Positions 1-6,565 are shown, numbered from the stretch's first letter. The stretch: 7,029 nt of DNA from an uncultured Alphaproteobacteria bacterium (GCA_937950105.1 CALFEM010000617.1:1-7029), one strand, 5' to 3'. Notes: a model not told the origin generated them from the letters alone. Made by a program: numbers and translations.

Positions 1-47
1 GACCACCGAGATCTACACTCTTTCCCTACACGACGCTCTTCCGATCT
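1..47. other. Illumina P5/TruSeq universal adapter (synthetic, not genomic)
   Basis: The first 47 bases are the 3' part of the Illumina P5/TruSeq universal adapter and end in the diagnostic CACGACGCTCTTCCGATCT. Genomic sequence begins at base 48. Any reading frame crossing this block is chimeric. On the minus strand it encodes the peptide GRASCRERV, a recognisable adapter translation. The block should be trimmed before annotation. Confidence 0.98.
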
Positions 48-750
48 GTTCGCCTACGACGGCGACGACTTCGTCGATGGCGGCGCCGGCAGCGACCAGC
101 TCTATGGCGGTGGCGGCAGCGATACGCTTCTCGACGGCAGCGGCAGCGACAGCGTGTTTGGTGAAGCCGGCAACGATACCTTCATCGTCGCGTCCGACAC
201 CAGCAGCGACTACTTCAACGGTGGCAGCGGCGTCGATACGATCGACTTCTCGCAGTCGACGATGGCGATCTCCGTCGATCTCAACAACCACCAGGCCCGC
301 GGCACCGGCAAGGACCAGATCTTCGACTTCGAGAACGTCACCGGTTCGGCCTACGGAGACGAGATCGAGGGCGATGAGAACGTCAACGTGATCGACGGCG
401 GCGCCGGCAACGACTGGATCATCTCCGGCCGTGGTGCCGACGTGCTCACGGGCGGCGCGGGCAATGACACGTTCGCGTTCGACCGTAACGACATCCTGTC
501 GGGTCGCATCCGCTACGGCGTCGACACCATCACCGATTTCGGTGGTGGCGATCGTCTCGATTTCGACGGCCTGCTGAGCGGCAACGCGTACACCGCCCTG
601 AATGACATCGAGCTGCGCGAGGTCGCTGGCGGAACCATGATCGCGGTCGACTTCGGCGGCAGCACCGGGCTCGTCGATGTGGTCATGCTCGACGGCGTCT
701 ACGATCTCGATCTCCAGCACATGCTGTCGTCCGGGCAGATCGTCGTCTGA
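48..750 (+). CDS. RTX calcium-binding protein, C-terminal part (type I secretion substrate); 5' end cut by the contig boundary
   Basis: This is the C-terminal 233 residues of a secreted RTX protein; the first complete codon is at 49. Glycine/aspartate nonapeptide repeats (GGxGxDxUx) appear as GGAGSDQLY (residues 11-19), GGGGSDTLL, DGSGSDSVF and GEAGNDTFI. A second block has GGAGNDWII (117-125) and GGAGNDTFAF (135-144). In the family these repeats bind calcium and fold as a parallel beta-roll outside the cell. The tail, with DTITDFGGGDRLDFDGLL at 159-176 and a hydrophobic C-terminus ending IVV, is the usual layout of an uncleaved C-terminal type I secretion signal. The N-terminal catalytic or adhesive domain lies beyond the contig end, so the function cannot be told. 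The exporter genes just downstream make it the likely cargo. The GTG at 154 is an internal codon, not a start. The frame is also open into the adapter, but this is artificial. Confidence 0.93.
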
Positions 751-782
751 TCCGCTGCGCTCGAGGTGCCTCGCCATCTCCG

Positions 783-813
783 AAGGGCCGGTTTACGCCG
801 GCCCTTTTGCTTT
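783..813 (+). terminator. Rho-independent terminator after the RTX gene
   Basis: A perfect 9-bp stem, AAGGGCCGG (783-791) with CCGGCCCTT (798-806), encloses a 6-nt loop and is followed by TTTTGCTTT. It lies 32 nt after the RTX stop codon. It should end transcription of the RTX gene and separate it from the exporter genes, or leave only read-through to them. Confidence 0.87.
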
Positions 814-923
814 GTCAGCGAGCCTGGAATTAGCCCTTCCTTCAGCTTGCTTTGGTAACCATGACAGGTAGGTCCGGCGCATGGCTGCCTTCAGTCATGG
901 GTCCGGGGTGTGCCCGCGGGACA

Positions 924-946
924 TCCTCGCGAGCCGCGAGGAAGGG
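924..946 (+). promoter_or_regulatory. Hairpin overlapping the Shine-Dalgarno of the ABC transporter gene
   Basis: TCCTCGCG (924-931) and CGCGAGGA (935-942) form a perfect 8-bp stem with a 3-nt loop. The right arm contains the first half of the ribosome binding site GAGGAAGGG (938-946), which precedes ATG 951 by 4 nt. The left arm reads TCCTC, an anti-Shine-Dalgarno sequence. The structure is seen in the sequence; translational control is inferred. The strong SD here also supports ATG 951 as the start. Confidence 0.55.
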
Positions 947-950
947 TGTA

Positions 951-2657
951 ATGCGTACCTCGAGACGGCTGCTCAAGCAGGCCCGCGCCGCGCTGCTGGT
1001 CGCGTTCCTGTTCAGCGGCTTCATCAATGTTCTGATGCTGGCGACGCCGCTCTACACCCTGCAGGTGTTCGAGTCGGTGGTGCCGCTCGGCAGCATCGAG
1101 ACGCTCGTCATCCTGACGCTCATCGCTGCCGCCGCGATCGCCGCGCTGGCGCTGCTCGAGATCGTGCGCGACACGATCCTGACGCGCGCCGGCCTGTGGC
1201 TCGATCACTGCCTCGGCGAGTATATGCTCGAGAACGGCCTGAAACTCGGCGGTGCCGCTGGCGAGCTTCGCCAGGATGCACGCGCGCTCGAAACCCTGCG
1301 CGCATTCCTGTCGAGTGCGGCCGTCATGCCGCTGTTCGACGGACCTTGGATCCCTATCTTTCTCGTCGCGCTGGCCGCGCTGCATCCGATGATCGGCATG
1401 GTCGCGGCTGTGTCGGCCGTGCTGCTGCTGCTGGCGGCGCTGGCGCAGGTGGCATTGACGGATCGGTTGCAGCGCGAAACCGGCGAAGCGCAGGAGCGCG
1501 CCGGACACTGGTTCCGCCTCGTCACCGCCAATGCGCATGTGGCCGGCGCACTCGGACTGGCGGAAGGCGTCGCCGGCCGCTGGGAGGAGACCAATCGCTC
1601 CCACATCGCTAGTGCCTATTCGCTCGCCAAGCGCGTCAGCTTCGTCAAGGCGCTCGCGCGTGCGGTACGGGTCGGGTCGCAGATCGCGATCTACGGGCTC
1701 GGCGCCTGGCTTGTCGTCAAGGAACAGGTCAGCCCCGGTGCACTCGTCGCCTCGGCCATCCTTCTCGGCAGGGCACTGGCGCCACTCGAGCAACTCGTCG
1801 GCGCCATCAAGCCGGGCGCGGCCGCATGGCGTGCCTATCGTCGTCTCAAGGCGCTTCCGGCCGACTATCCGCAGGCGCCTGTCGGCCATGGCGACATCCG
1901 TGGCGAAGGCCGCGTGCGCCTCGCCGATGTCTCGGTGATCTATCCGGGGCGGCGCATCGCGGCGTTACGCGGCGTCAGCTTCGAAATCGCACCGGGTGAA
2001 TCGATCGGCATCGTCGGCCCGAACGGAGCCGGAAAATCGACCCTTGCTGCGGTCATCGCCGGAGCCATGGCGCCGAGCGCCGGGACGGCCGATCTCGACG
2101 GTATCGCCATCACGCGCTGGCAGCGCGCGTCGGGCATGCCGCCCATTGGCTATCTGCCGGACGAATCCATGCTCGTCGATGGCAGCGTGCACGAGAATAT
2201 CGTGCGGTTTCGCGAGGCGGCGTTGCTGTCGTCGGCCGCCGCCGCGCTGGCGGCGGGCGTTCACGAGCGCTTGCAGTCGCTGCCGAAGGGGTACGAGACC
2301 GAGGTCGGGCCAGCCGGCTCGGCGCTCTCGATCAGCGAGCGGCGCGCGGTCGCCATGGCGCGCGCGGTGCACGGCAATCCGCGCATGATCGTTCTGGACG
2401 AGCCGGAAGCCGGCCTCGACGGCGCGGCCTTGCGCACTCTGACACAAGCGCTCGAAGCCTTGCGCGCGGCCGGCGTATCGCTGGTGATCGCGACGCAGGA
2501 TCCGCGCATGCTGAAACTGGTCGATCGCGTCGTCCTGATGAATGGCGGCAGCGTGGCCAAAATCGGTGCTGCGCCGGAGGTGGGCCGGCCGGTCGCTCCG
2601 TTGCGCCCGGTTCCTGCGGCGTCCGAGGCGGCCGACGCGCAGGCGACGGCGGGCTGA
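951..2657 (+). CDS. Type I secretion ABC transporter, permease/ATPase (PrtD/HasD type), with degenerate ATPase motifs
   Basis: This 568-residue fused membrane/ATPase protein has normal PrtD length. Family members dimerise in the inner membrane and drive RTX proteins through an HlyD/TolC channel. The membrane domain has hydrophobic segments near residues 12-35, 50-72, 125-170 and 243-275, plus the PrtD-typical GRALAPLEQ (273-281). The ATPase domain has Walker A GPNGAGKST (356-364, K362), X-loop-like TEVG before the signature, and Walker B MIVLDEPE (D483, E484). Three motifs deviate. The Q-loop reads GYLPDES, with D404 where Gln is expected. The signature reads LSISE (459-463) instead of LSGGQ. 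The H-loop reads VIATQD, with Q516 instead of His. The start at ATG 951 is chosen because MRTSRRLLKQARAALL aligns with PrtD N-termini and follows GAGGAAGGG. An in-frame upstream ATG at 852 would add an atypical 33-residue leader. The HlyD gene follows 14 nt later. The family assignment is firm; whether it hydrolyses ATP alone is uncertain. Confidence 0.93.
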   Translation: MRTSRRLLKQARAALLVAFLFSGFINVLMLATPLYTLQVFESVVPLGSIETLVILTLIAAAAIAALALLEIVRDTILTRAGLWLDHCLGEYMLENGLKLGGAAGELRQDARALETLRAFLSSAAVMPLFDGPWIPIFLVALAALHPMIGMVAAVSAVLLLLAALAQVALTDRLQRETGEAQERAGHWFRLVTANAHVAGALGLAEGVAGRWEETNRSHIASAYSLAKRVSFVKALARAVRVGSQIAIYGLGAWLVVKEQVSPGALVASAILLGRALAPLEQLVGAIKPGAAAWRAYRRLKALPADYPQAPVGHGDIRGEGRVRLADVSVIYPGRRIAALRGVSFEIAPGESIGIVGPNGAGKSTLAAVIAGAMAPSAGTADLDGIAITRWQRASGMPPIGYLPDESMLVDGSVHENIVRFREAALLSSAAAALAAGVHERLQSLPKGYETEVGPAGSALSISERRAVAMARAVHGNPRMIVLDEPEAGLDGAALRTLTQALEALRAAGVSLVIATQDPRMLKLVDRVVLMNGGSVAKIGAAPEVGRPVAPLRPVPAASEAADAQATAG

Positions 2658-2658
2658 G

Positions 2659-2663
2659 AGGAG
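2659..2663 (+). promoter_or_regulatory. Ribosome binding site of the HlyD-family gene
   Basis: AGGAG lies 8 nt before ATG 2672, starting two bases after the ABC transporter stop codon TGA (2655-2657). The close spacing supports co-transcription and possible translational coupling. Confidence 0.8.
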
Positions 2664-2671
2664 CAGCGACG

Positions 2672-3628
2672 ATGAAATTTTCCGCCGACATGTCCGACGC
2701 GAGGTTCCCGCGCCTCGACCTCAAGGCGCCCGTTGCCGCCGGTGTCTTCGTCGTCGTCGCCTTCTTCGGATTCGGCATCGGCACCGCTGCGGTGGCGCCG
2801 ATCGACAAGGGCGTCGGCATGCCCGGCACCATCATCGTCGAGAGCCGCGTCAAGCCCGTGCAGCACGAGCGCGGCGGTACGGTCGGGCGCATCAACGTGC
2901 GCGAAGGCCAGCAGGTGACCGCCGGTGACGTGCTGCTCACGCTCGAGACCAAATCGCTGATCGAGCAGACGACGGCCCTCAGGTTGCAGGCGGATGCAGC
3001 AGCGCGGCAGCTCGATCTCGCGAAGCAGGAAAGCGAGACGATGCTCGACCTGCTCGAGCGCAAGCTGGCTTCGCGCTCGCGCGTGCTGGCGCTGCAGCGG
3101 CAGGTCGCGGAGATCGAAAAGGAAGCGGCGGCCATTGCGGCGCGGCTCGGCATCGCCGAGGACGAACTCGCGCGCAGCGAGATCCGTGCGCCGGCGACCG
3201 GACGGCTGCTGTCGCTCGCGGTCGGCGCGCCGGGCGCCGTCATCAAGCCGGGCGAGACCATCGCCGAAATCGTGCCCGACGACGATCGCCTGGTGATCGA
3301 GGGCCGTCTGGCGCCGAACCAGATCGAAAGTGTGCGTCCCGGCATGCCGGCCAAGGTCTGGTTGTCGGCGCTGAGCTGGCGTGAGCAACGCCCGCTCGCT
3401 GCAAGGCTCGCCTGGGTGTCGCCCGATGCGGTCGAGGACAAGCGCTCGGGCACGCCGCATTTCATCGCGCGCGTCGAGCTCGAGGGCTCGCGCGCCGACA
3501 TCGCCAAACGCATCTCGCTGCACCCCGGCATGCGCAGCGAGGTGTTGCTGCTGACGGGCGAACGCACCTTGCTCGATCAGCTCGTCGATCCGCTCATGCG
3601 CAATATCAATCGCGCCTTCAGAGGCTAG
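2672..3628 (+). CDS. Type I secretion membrane-fusion protein, HlyD/PrtE family (short form)
   Basis: This is the periplasmic adaptor that links the inner-membrane ABC exporter to an outer-membrane TolC-type channel. The 318 residues comprise a short cytoplasmic N-terminus, a single membrane helix (about 20-42), the family motif APIDKGVGMPGTIIVESRVK (42-61), and the first half of a lipoyl-like domain (QHERGGTVGRINVREGQQV, 64-82, to about 93). A helical hairpin at about 95-168 is rich in Leu, Glu, Arg and Ala. The second lipoyl half is SEIRAPATGRLLSL (169-182) to EIVP, followed by a beta-barrel domain ending LHPGMRSEVLLLTGERTLLDQL (283 onward). The C-terminal order and motifs fit PrtE/HlyD well. 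PrtE-type adaptors are usually about 430 residues, and the shortfall falls in the helical hairpin. The reading frame is intact, so this looks like a genuine short version rather than a frameshift. It sits between the transporter and the lyase-like gene in one operon. Confidence 0.93.
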   Translation: MKFSADMSDARFPRLDLKAPVAAGVFVVVAFFGFGIGTAAVAPIDKGVGMPGTIIVESRVKPVQHERGGTVGRINVREGQQVTAGDVLLTLETKSLIEQTTALRLQADAAARQLDLAKQESETMLDLLERKLASRSRVLALQRQVAEIEKEAAAIAARLGIAEDELARSEIRAPATGRLLSLAVGAPGAVIKPGETIAEIVPDDDRLVIEGRLAPNQIESVRPGMPAKVWLSALSWREQRPLAARLAWVSPDAVEDKRSGTPHFIARVELEGSRADIAKRISLHPGMRSEVLLLTGERTLLDQLVDPLMRNINRAFRG

Positions 3629-3639
3629 TGGGAAACACC

Positions 3640-4497
3640 ATGTCGCAAAAAATGTCGGCAACGACGATCGTCAACATCGGCGCAGCAGGCATCGCGCTGG
3701 CGCTGGTCGGCTACGGGCTGGTCACGACCTTCGTGCTCGACGGACCGGCGCCGGGCTGCATGGCGAACTACGCGCGCACCGCGACGTTCGATCTCACATC
3801 CAGCAACGGCGGGCCGCTCTCGCTCATCGAGCTGCAGGCTCGCGCCGGCAACGGCGAGCGCAACATCGTCGAGAACGCCCGCATCGTGCCGGTGAGCGAC
3901 GGACCAGCGCCCGCGGCTCTCGAGATCAAGCTCGGCTTGCCCGAGCGGGCCACGGGTAGCGACGCCACGGGCGTACTGTTCAAATGGTGGCCGATGGCGG
4001 GGGACCGCGCCTCCGCGGCGTGCCTGCGCTACAGCGTGTACATGCCGGACGACTTCGACTTCGCAACCGGCGGCAGCCTGCCGGGACTGATCGGCGGCGA
4101 TGTGGCACGCCAGGGCAGCGATGCGAAGTCGGGCTTCGAGTTCTCGACGCGCTGGCAGCACGGCGGCACTGTCGGCTTCGTGCTGAAGGCGCCCGAGGTG
4201 CAGCCGCACGGGCCGACGCGGTTCGACAACTTCGTCACGACGCTGCCGCGTGGCCGCTGGATCAGCATGGAGCAGGAAATCCAGCTCGATCAGCCGGGGG
4301 CAAACGATGGCGTGCTGCGCGTCTGGCTGGACGGCAGGCTGGTCGTCAACCAGAACGCGCTCGACTTCCGCAAGGATGGCGACCTTTCGATCGACGGCGT
4401 CCACGCCAACGTCGGCTTCGTCGTCGGACCGCGCAAGCTGCCGCAGGGGCAAGCAGGCACGCTGATGCTTTCGCCGATCGAACTGGCCTGGAAGTGA
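3640..4497 (+). CDS. Membrane-anchored concanavalin-like protein resembling polysaccharide lyase family 14; likely altered active site
   Basis: This 285-residue protein has an uncleaved-looking N-terminal hydrophobic helix (about 9-33), so the rest should be periplasmic. The C-terminal half has a pattern I associate with PL14 alginate/glucuronate lyases: CLRYSVYMPDDFDF (128-141), GGSLPGLIGG (144-153), GFEFSTRWQHGG (165-176), RGRWISMEQEI (205-215), and NDGVLRVWLDGRLV (222-235). These indicate a beta-sandwich sugar-binding fold. At positions where PL14 enzymes usually show KLPG and a Tyr-x-Tyr strand, this protein has SLPG and GFVLK, so catalysis is doubtful. Residues 40-125 are not recognised. 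ATG 3640 is preferred, with GGGA 6 nt upstream. GTG 3628 shares one base with the adaptor stop TAG and would add four residues by translational coupling. Placement as the third gene of a secretion operon suggests a role at the cell envelope or with exopolysaccharide. A generic LamG-like lectin is the main alternative. Confidence 0.68.
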   Translation: MSQKMSATTIVNIGAAGIALALVGYGLVTTFVLDGPAPGCMANYARTATFDLTSSNGGPLSLIELQARAGNGERNIVENARIVPVSDGPAPAALEIKLGLPERATGSDATGVLFKWWPMAGDRASAACLRYSVYMPDDFDFATGGSLPGLIGGDVARQGSDAKSGFEFSTRWQHGGTVGFVLKAPEVQPHGPTRFDNFVTTLPRGRWISMEQEIQLDQPGANDGVLRVWLDGRLVVNQNALDFRKDGDLSIDGVHANVGFVVGPRKLPQGQAGTLMLSPIELAWK

Positions 4498-4566
4498 TCG
4501 CAGTACCGATCTGAAGCCATGAGTGCAAAGGCCGTTTTCGGCTGTAAAATGGCATCTGCCGCAATA

Positions 4567-4575
4567 TGCTATAAG
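4567..4575 (+). promoter_or_regulatory. Possible extended -10 promoter element
   Basis: TGCTATAAG (TG at 4567-4568, hexamer TATAAG at 4570-4575) has the extended -10 form and lies in an AT-rich patch after the operon end. No convincing -35 is visible 16-18 nt upstream. It could be a second promoter for the candidate small RNA, but the evidence is weak. Confidence 0.25.
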
Positions 4576-4628
4576 TGAGCACAAGCGAATTGTATTCACA
4601 CTTCGGAAACTCTGAATTAGCGGAATGC

Positions 4629-4658
4629 TTGCAAAAACGTGCCGTTTACGCCTATAGT
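4629..4658 (+). promoter_or_regulatory. Sigma70-like promoter with no downstream protein gene
   Basis: TTGCAA (4629-4634) and TATAGT (4653-4658) are separated by 18 nt and lie in an AT-rich segment of an otherwise GC-rich contig. The expected transcription start is near 4664-4667. The next gene to the right is on the opposite strand, so the promoter has no protein-coding target and probably drives a small RNA. Confidence 0.5.
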
Positions 4659-4664
4659 CCAATC

Positions 4665-4750
4665 ACGTCGTGCAGCCGTCCCCTTCCCCCCAACAGGCAC
4701 ACGGCAGTCAGCCCGCGGTCGTCCCCCCCGACCGCGGGCGCTTCATTTTC
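4665..4750 (+). ncRNA. Candidate small RNA with C-rich loops
   Basis: A transcript from the promoter at 4629-4658 to the hairpin ending at 4739 would be about 85 nt. Its 5' part can form a small stem GCCGT (4675-4679) with ACGGC (4701-4705), which encloses a loop containing CCCCTTCCCCCC. The terminator-like stem has a second C-rich loop, TCCCCCC. Exposed C-rich loops able to pair with purine-rich Shine-Dalgarno sequences are known in several alphaproteobacterial trans-acting sRNAs. I do not recognise a specific family. No open reading frame of note lies inside. The start is approximate, and the call rests only on promoter, hairpins and the absence of a gene. Confidence 0.42.
4711..4750 (+). 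terminator. GC-rich hairpin, probable terminator
   Basis: GCCCGCGGTCG (4711-4721) and CGACCGCGGGC (4729-4739) form a perfect 11-bp stem with a 7-nt loop, followed by GCTTCATTTTC, an interrupted T tract. It could end the candidate small RNA and any read-through from the secretion operon, which stops 214 nt upstream. On the other strand it lies 31 nt after the thermonuclease-like gene, but no T tract follows in that direction, so termination there would be weaker. Confidence 0.68.
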
Positions 4751-4769
4751 AGGACCATTCGAAACTCGT

Positions 4770-6239
4770 TCAGGACCGCCGTTGTGACGGTGTCCAGCCG
4801 GCGGCGCGCGCCTCGTCCTCGCTGCAGAACCAGCGGCCACGGCCATCACGGATCTTGACGCGGTTGTAGTCGTCGGACCATGGCAGCACGTAGGTGCGCT
4901 CGCGACCGGATATTCGACCCTTGATCGGGCAGCCTTCGGGCGCGGCCTTCTTGGCTTCGTCCCAGCGGGCCGCGCGATACTCTGCCGGACGTTGCGGGGT
5001 GCCGGACCAGATGCCGGCCTTGGCACCGCGCGCCTGCTGCTCTTCGCTGCCGTACGACGCGAAGAAGGCCTGCTCGGCGAAAGCATGTCCGGCCCGTACC
5101 ATCTCGGCGGCGATGTCGGACCCTGCTCCCGTGCGGCAGCGCACGAGGGGCGGTGCCGAGCTGCGGTCTTCCACCGTCTCGCAGGAGAACTTTTCGCGGC
5201 GCGCGAGCTGTTCCAGCGCGCGCCGCGCCGCGGCGCCGCATGGCCACCGCGTGCCGCTGTCGCGCACGCAGGATTGCGACATTTCCGGAACTTCGATGCC
5301 GGCGAGCTGTACGATACGGCCGGAGATGCGGAGCGTGTCGCCGGCGAGGATCGAAGCGCTGCCCGCGAGAGAGCCGGGTGCGGCGTCGCTGCGCGAAATC
5401 GACGAGGTGACGATGCCGGCAGGCTCTGCGGGCGATGATGTCTCGCCGGTCAGCAGCGGTCCGACACCGAGCACCAGCGCCGCGGCGATGCCGCCCCACG
5501 CCAGCATGGCACGCGCTTGCGCAAAGCGCGCGCGCGGGTAGGTAATGTCGTCGCTATCCTGATAGTCGCTGCGGCTCGGCCGTCCGCCACGCTGGCGGAT
5601 CGCGGCATCGCGCGGGCCGTCCTCACGCGCGAGCGCGGGGAGCGCGGCGAGCAGCAGCGCGACGGCGGCGGCGAGGCCGATGACCAGCGTCGTCGCGTCG
5701 ATACCCTGGCGCACACCGCGCGTGACGGCGGCAATGACCAGTGCCACGCCGGTCGCGCCGATCGGCACGGTGAACTCACGGGCGCCGAGCCGTGTGCCGG
5801 CGAACCATGCTGCGAACCGGGAAAGCAAGGCCGCCGCGCGCGATCCTTGAACGGTTCCGGACAAGGCCGCCATGGAGGGGACGGCACGCCACGCCCGGCC
5901 CGGCGCCTGAGCGATGGTCGAGGCAAGGCGGCCGATCCCGCGTGCGATGCTTCGCGCCGTGGCGGACACAGCGGAGCCTGCACTCGATAGTCCCTTGGTG
6001 CCCGCGACCGAGCCTTTGTCGGCGGCCTCGCGCAGCCCCGCGGCAGCGGCGGCCTTGGCACTATCGAGACCCGCGGCCGCCGCGCGTTGCGCACCCTTGA
6101 TGCCGTGCTTCAATCCGTCGATGGCGGCGTCTCGTACCTCGTCGACCTTGCGGCGGCGGTTGGCGCGCCTCAGCAGAATGGTCGTGCGCACATACTCGTG
6201 CCACTCGAACCCGTCGCGCTTCTTTCGCCAGCCGAACAT
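4770..6239 (-). CDS. Membrane-anchored thermonuclease-like (SNase-fold) protein, catalytic residues largely substituted
   Basis: This 489-residue protein has four parts. Residues 1-150 are basic then Ala-rich and helical, beginning MFGWRKKRDGFEWHEYVRTT. Hydrophobic segments at about 156-176, 181-204 and 244-264 suggest a cytoplasmic N-terminus and a periplasmic C-terminus. Residues 297-415 resemble the staphylococcal nuclease fold: ILAGDTLRISGRIVQLAGIEVPE (from 297), CG (334-335), DIAAEMVRAGHAFA (375-388), and ARGAKAGIWSG (403-413). Compared with SNase, the first Asp of DGDT is Ala, the Arg before the LxGIDxPE strand is Gln, the Asp of DxPE is Glu, and the YGR arginine region reads SAPPL. The final Glu of the motif is kept. 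Nuclease activity is therefore doubtful. Residues 436-489 (GCPIKGRIS, YVLPW, WFCSEDEARAAGW) form a small Cys/Trp module often seen after thermonuclease domains. ATG 6239 is chosen because GAGGG lies 5 nt upstream; ATG 6263 and TTG 6269 are in frame. The gene converges with the secretion operon and diverges from the TPR gene. Confidence 0.85.
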   Translation of the reverse strand: MFGWRKKRDGFEWHEYVRTTILLRRANRRRKVDEVRDAAIDGLKHGIKGAQRAAAAGLDSAKAAAAAGLREAADKGSVAGTKGLSSAGSAVSATARSIARGIGRLASTIAQAPGRAWRAVPSMAALSGTVQGSRAAALLSRFAAWFAGTRLGAREFTVPIGATGVALVIAAVTRGVRQGIDATTLVIGLAAAVALLLAALPALAREDGPRDAAIRQRGGRPSRSDYQDSDDITYPRARFAQARAMLAWGGIAAALVLGVGPLLTGETSSPAEPAGIVTSSISRSDAAPGSLAGSASILAGDTLRISGRIVQLAGIEVPEMSQSCVRDSGTRWPCGAAARRALEQLARREKFSCETVEDRSSAPPLVRCRTGAGSDIAAEMVRAGHAFAEQAFFASYGSEEQQARGAKAGIWSGTPQRPAEYRAARWDEAKKAAPEGCPIKGRISGRERTYVLPWSDDYNRVKIRDGRGRWFCSEDEARAAGWTPSQRRS

Positions 6240-6565
6240 GGCCGCCCTCGCTGTTCGCTTCATCTGCAAAAGCCGCCCGCCAGGGCGACTGCGTGTCCGT
6301 CATGCGCTTCGCACGGCTGGCGATCCGCCGCTTGTCTCACGGCCCTCCCGCAGCGGCTCACACATGGCGTGTGAACATGGCGAGGCTTGGACCCGTCCCG
6401 GTCTGCCGCGTCATGGCGCGCTGACCGTGGCCACGTCGCCTCACCGGACCTTTTCCGCGGCGCATGTTGTGCTAAGTTGCGCGCCGTTGCCACAACGGCC
6501 CGGCCGTCAGTCACAGAAAAACACGCTCCGCACCCTCCGGTGCCGATAAGAAAAGGACTTCGGCG
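6240..6565. other. Intergenic region between divergent genes
   Basis: These 326 bases separate the minus-strand thermonuclease-like gene from the plus-strand TPR gene and should hold both promoters. A weak extended -10, TGCTAAGTT (6470-6478), with TTTTCC (6451-6456) 16 nt upstream of the hexamer, could serve the TPR gene. An inverted repeat, TCACAC (6358-6363) with GTGTGA (6369-6374), is a possible operator. No convincing promoter was found for the minus-strand gene. Frames through the region have no domain or homology signature I can recognise. Confidence 0.5.

Noticed and set aside
49..480. DNA-level tandem repeat in the RTX region
   Set aside because: The glycine/aspartate periodicity is the coding signature of RTX nonapeptides, not an independent repeat, CRISPR or mobile element.
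13..777. Minus-strand 254-residue frame opposite the RTX repeats
   Set aside because: It is antisense to Gly/Asp repeats in GC-rich DNA, has low-complexity Val/Ala/Asp composition, and begins beyond the RTX stop and ends in adapter. No family motif is visible.
852..950. In-frame upstream start adding 33 residues to the ABC transporter
   Set aside because: The added segment does not resemble PrtD N-termini, lacks a good ribosome site, and the start at 951 has GAGGAAGGG at correct spacing and aligns with the family.
2261..3661. Long minus-strand frames (466 and 411 residues) across the ABC/HlyD junction
   Set aside because: Both overlap two well-supported genes on the plus strand, have Arg/Ser/Ala-rich content typical of GC-rich shadows, and show no domain.
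3625..4662. Minus-strand 345-residue frame opposite the PL14-like gene
   Set aside because: It is antisense to a protein with clear fold motifs, His/Arg-rich without a recognisable domain, and extends into the AT-rich intergenic region.
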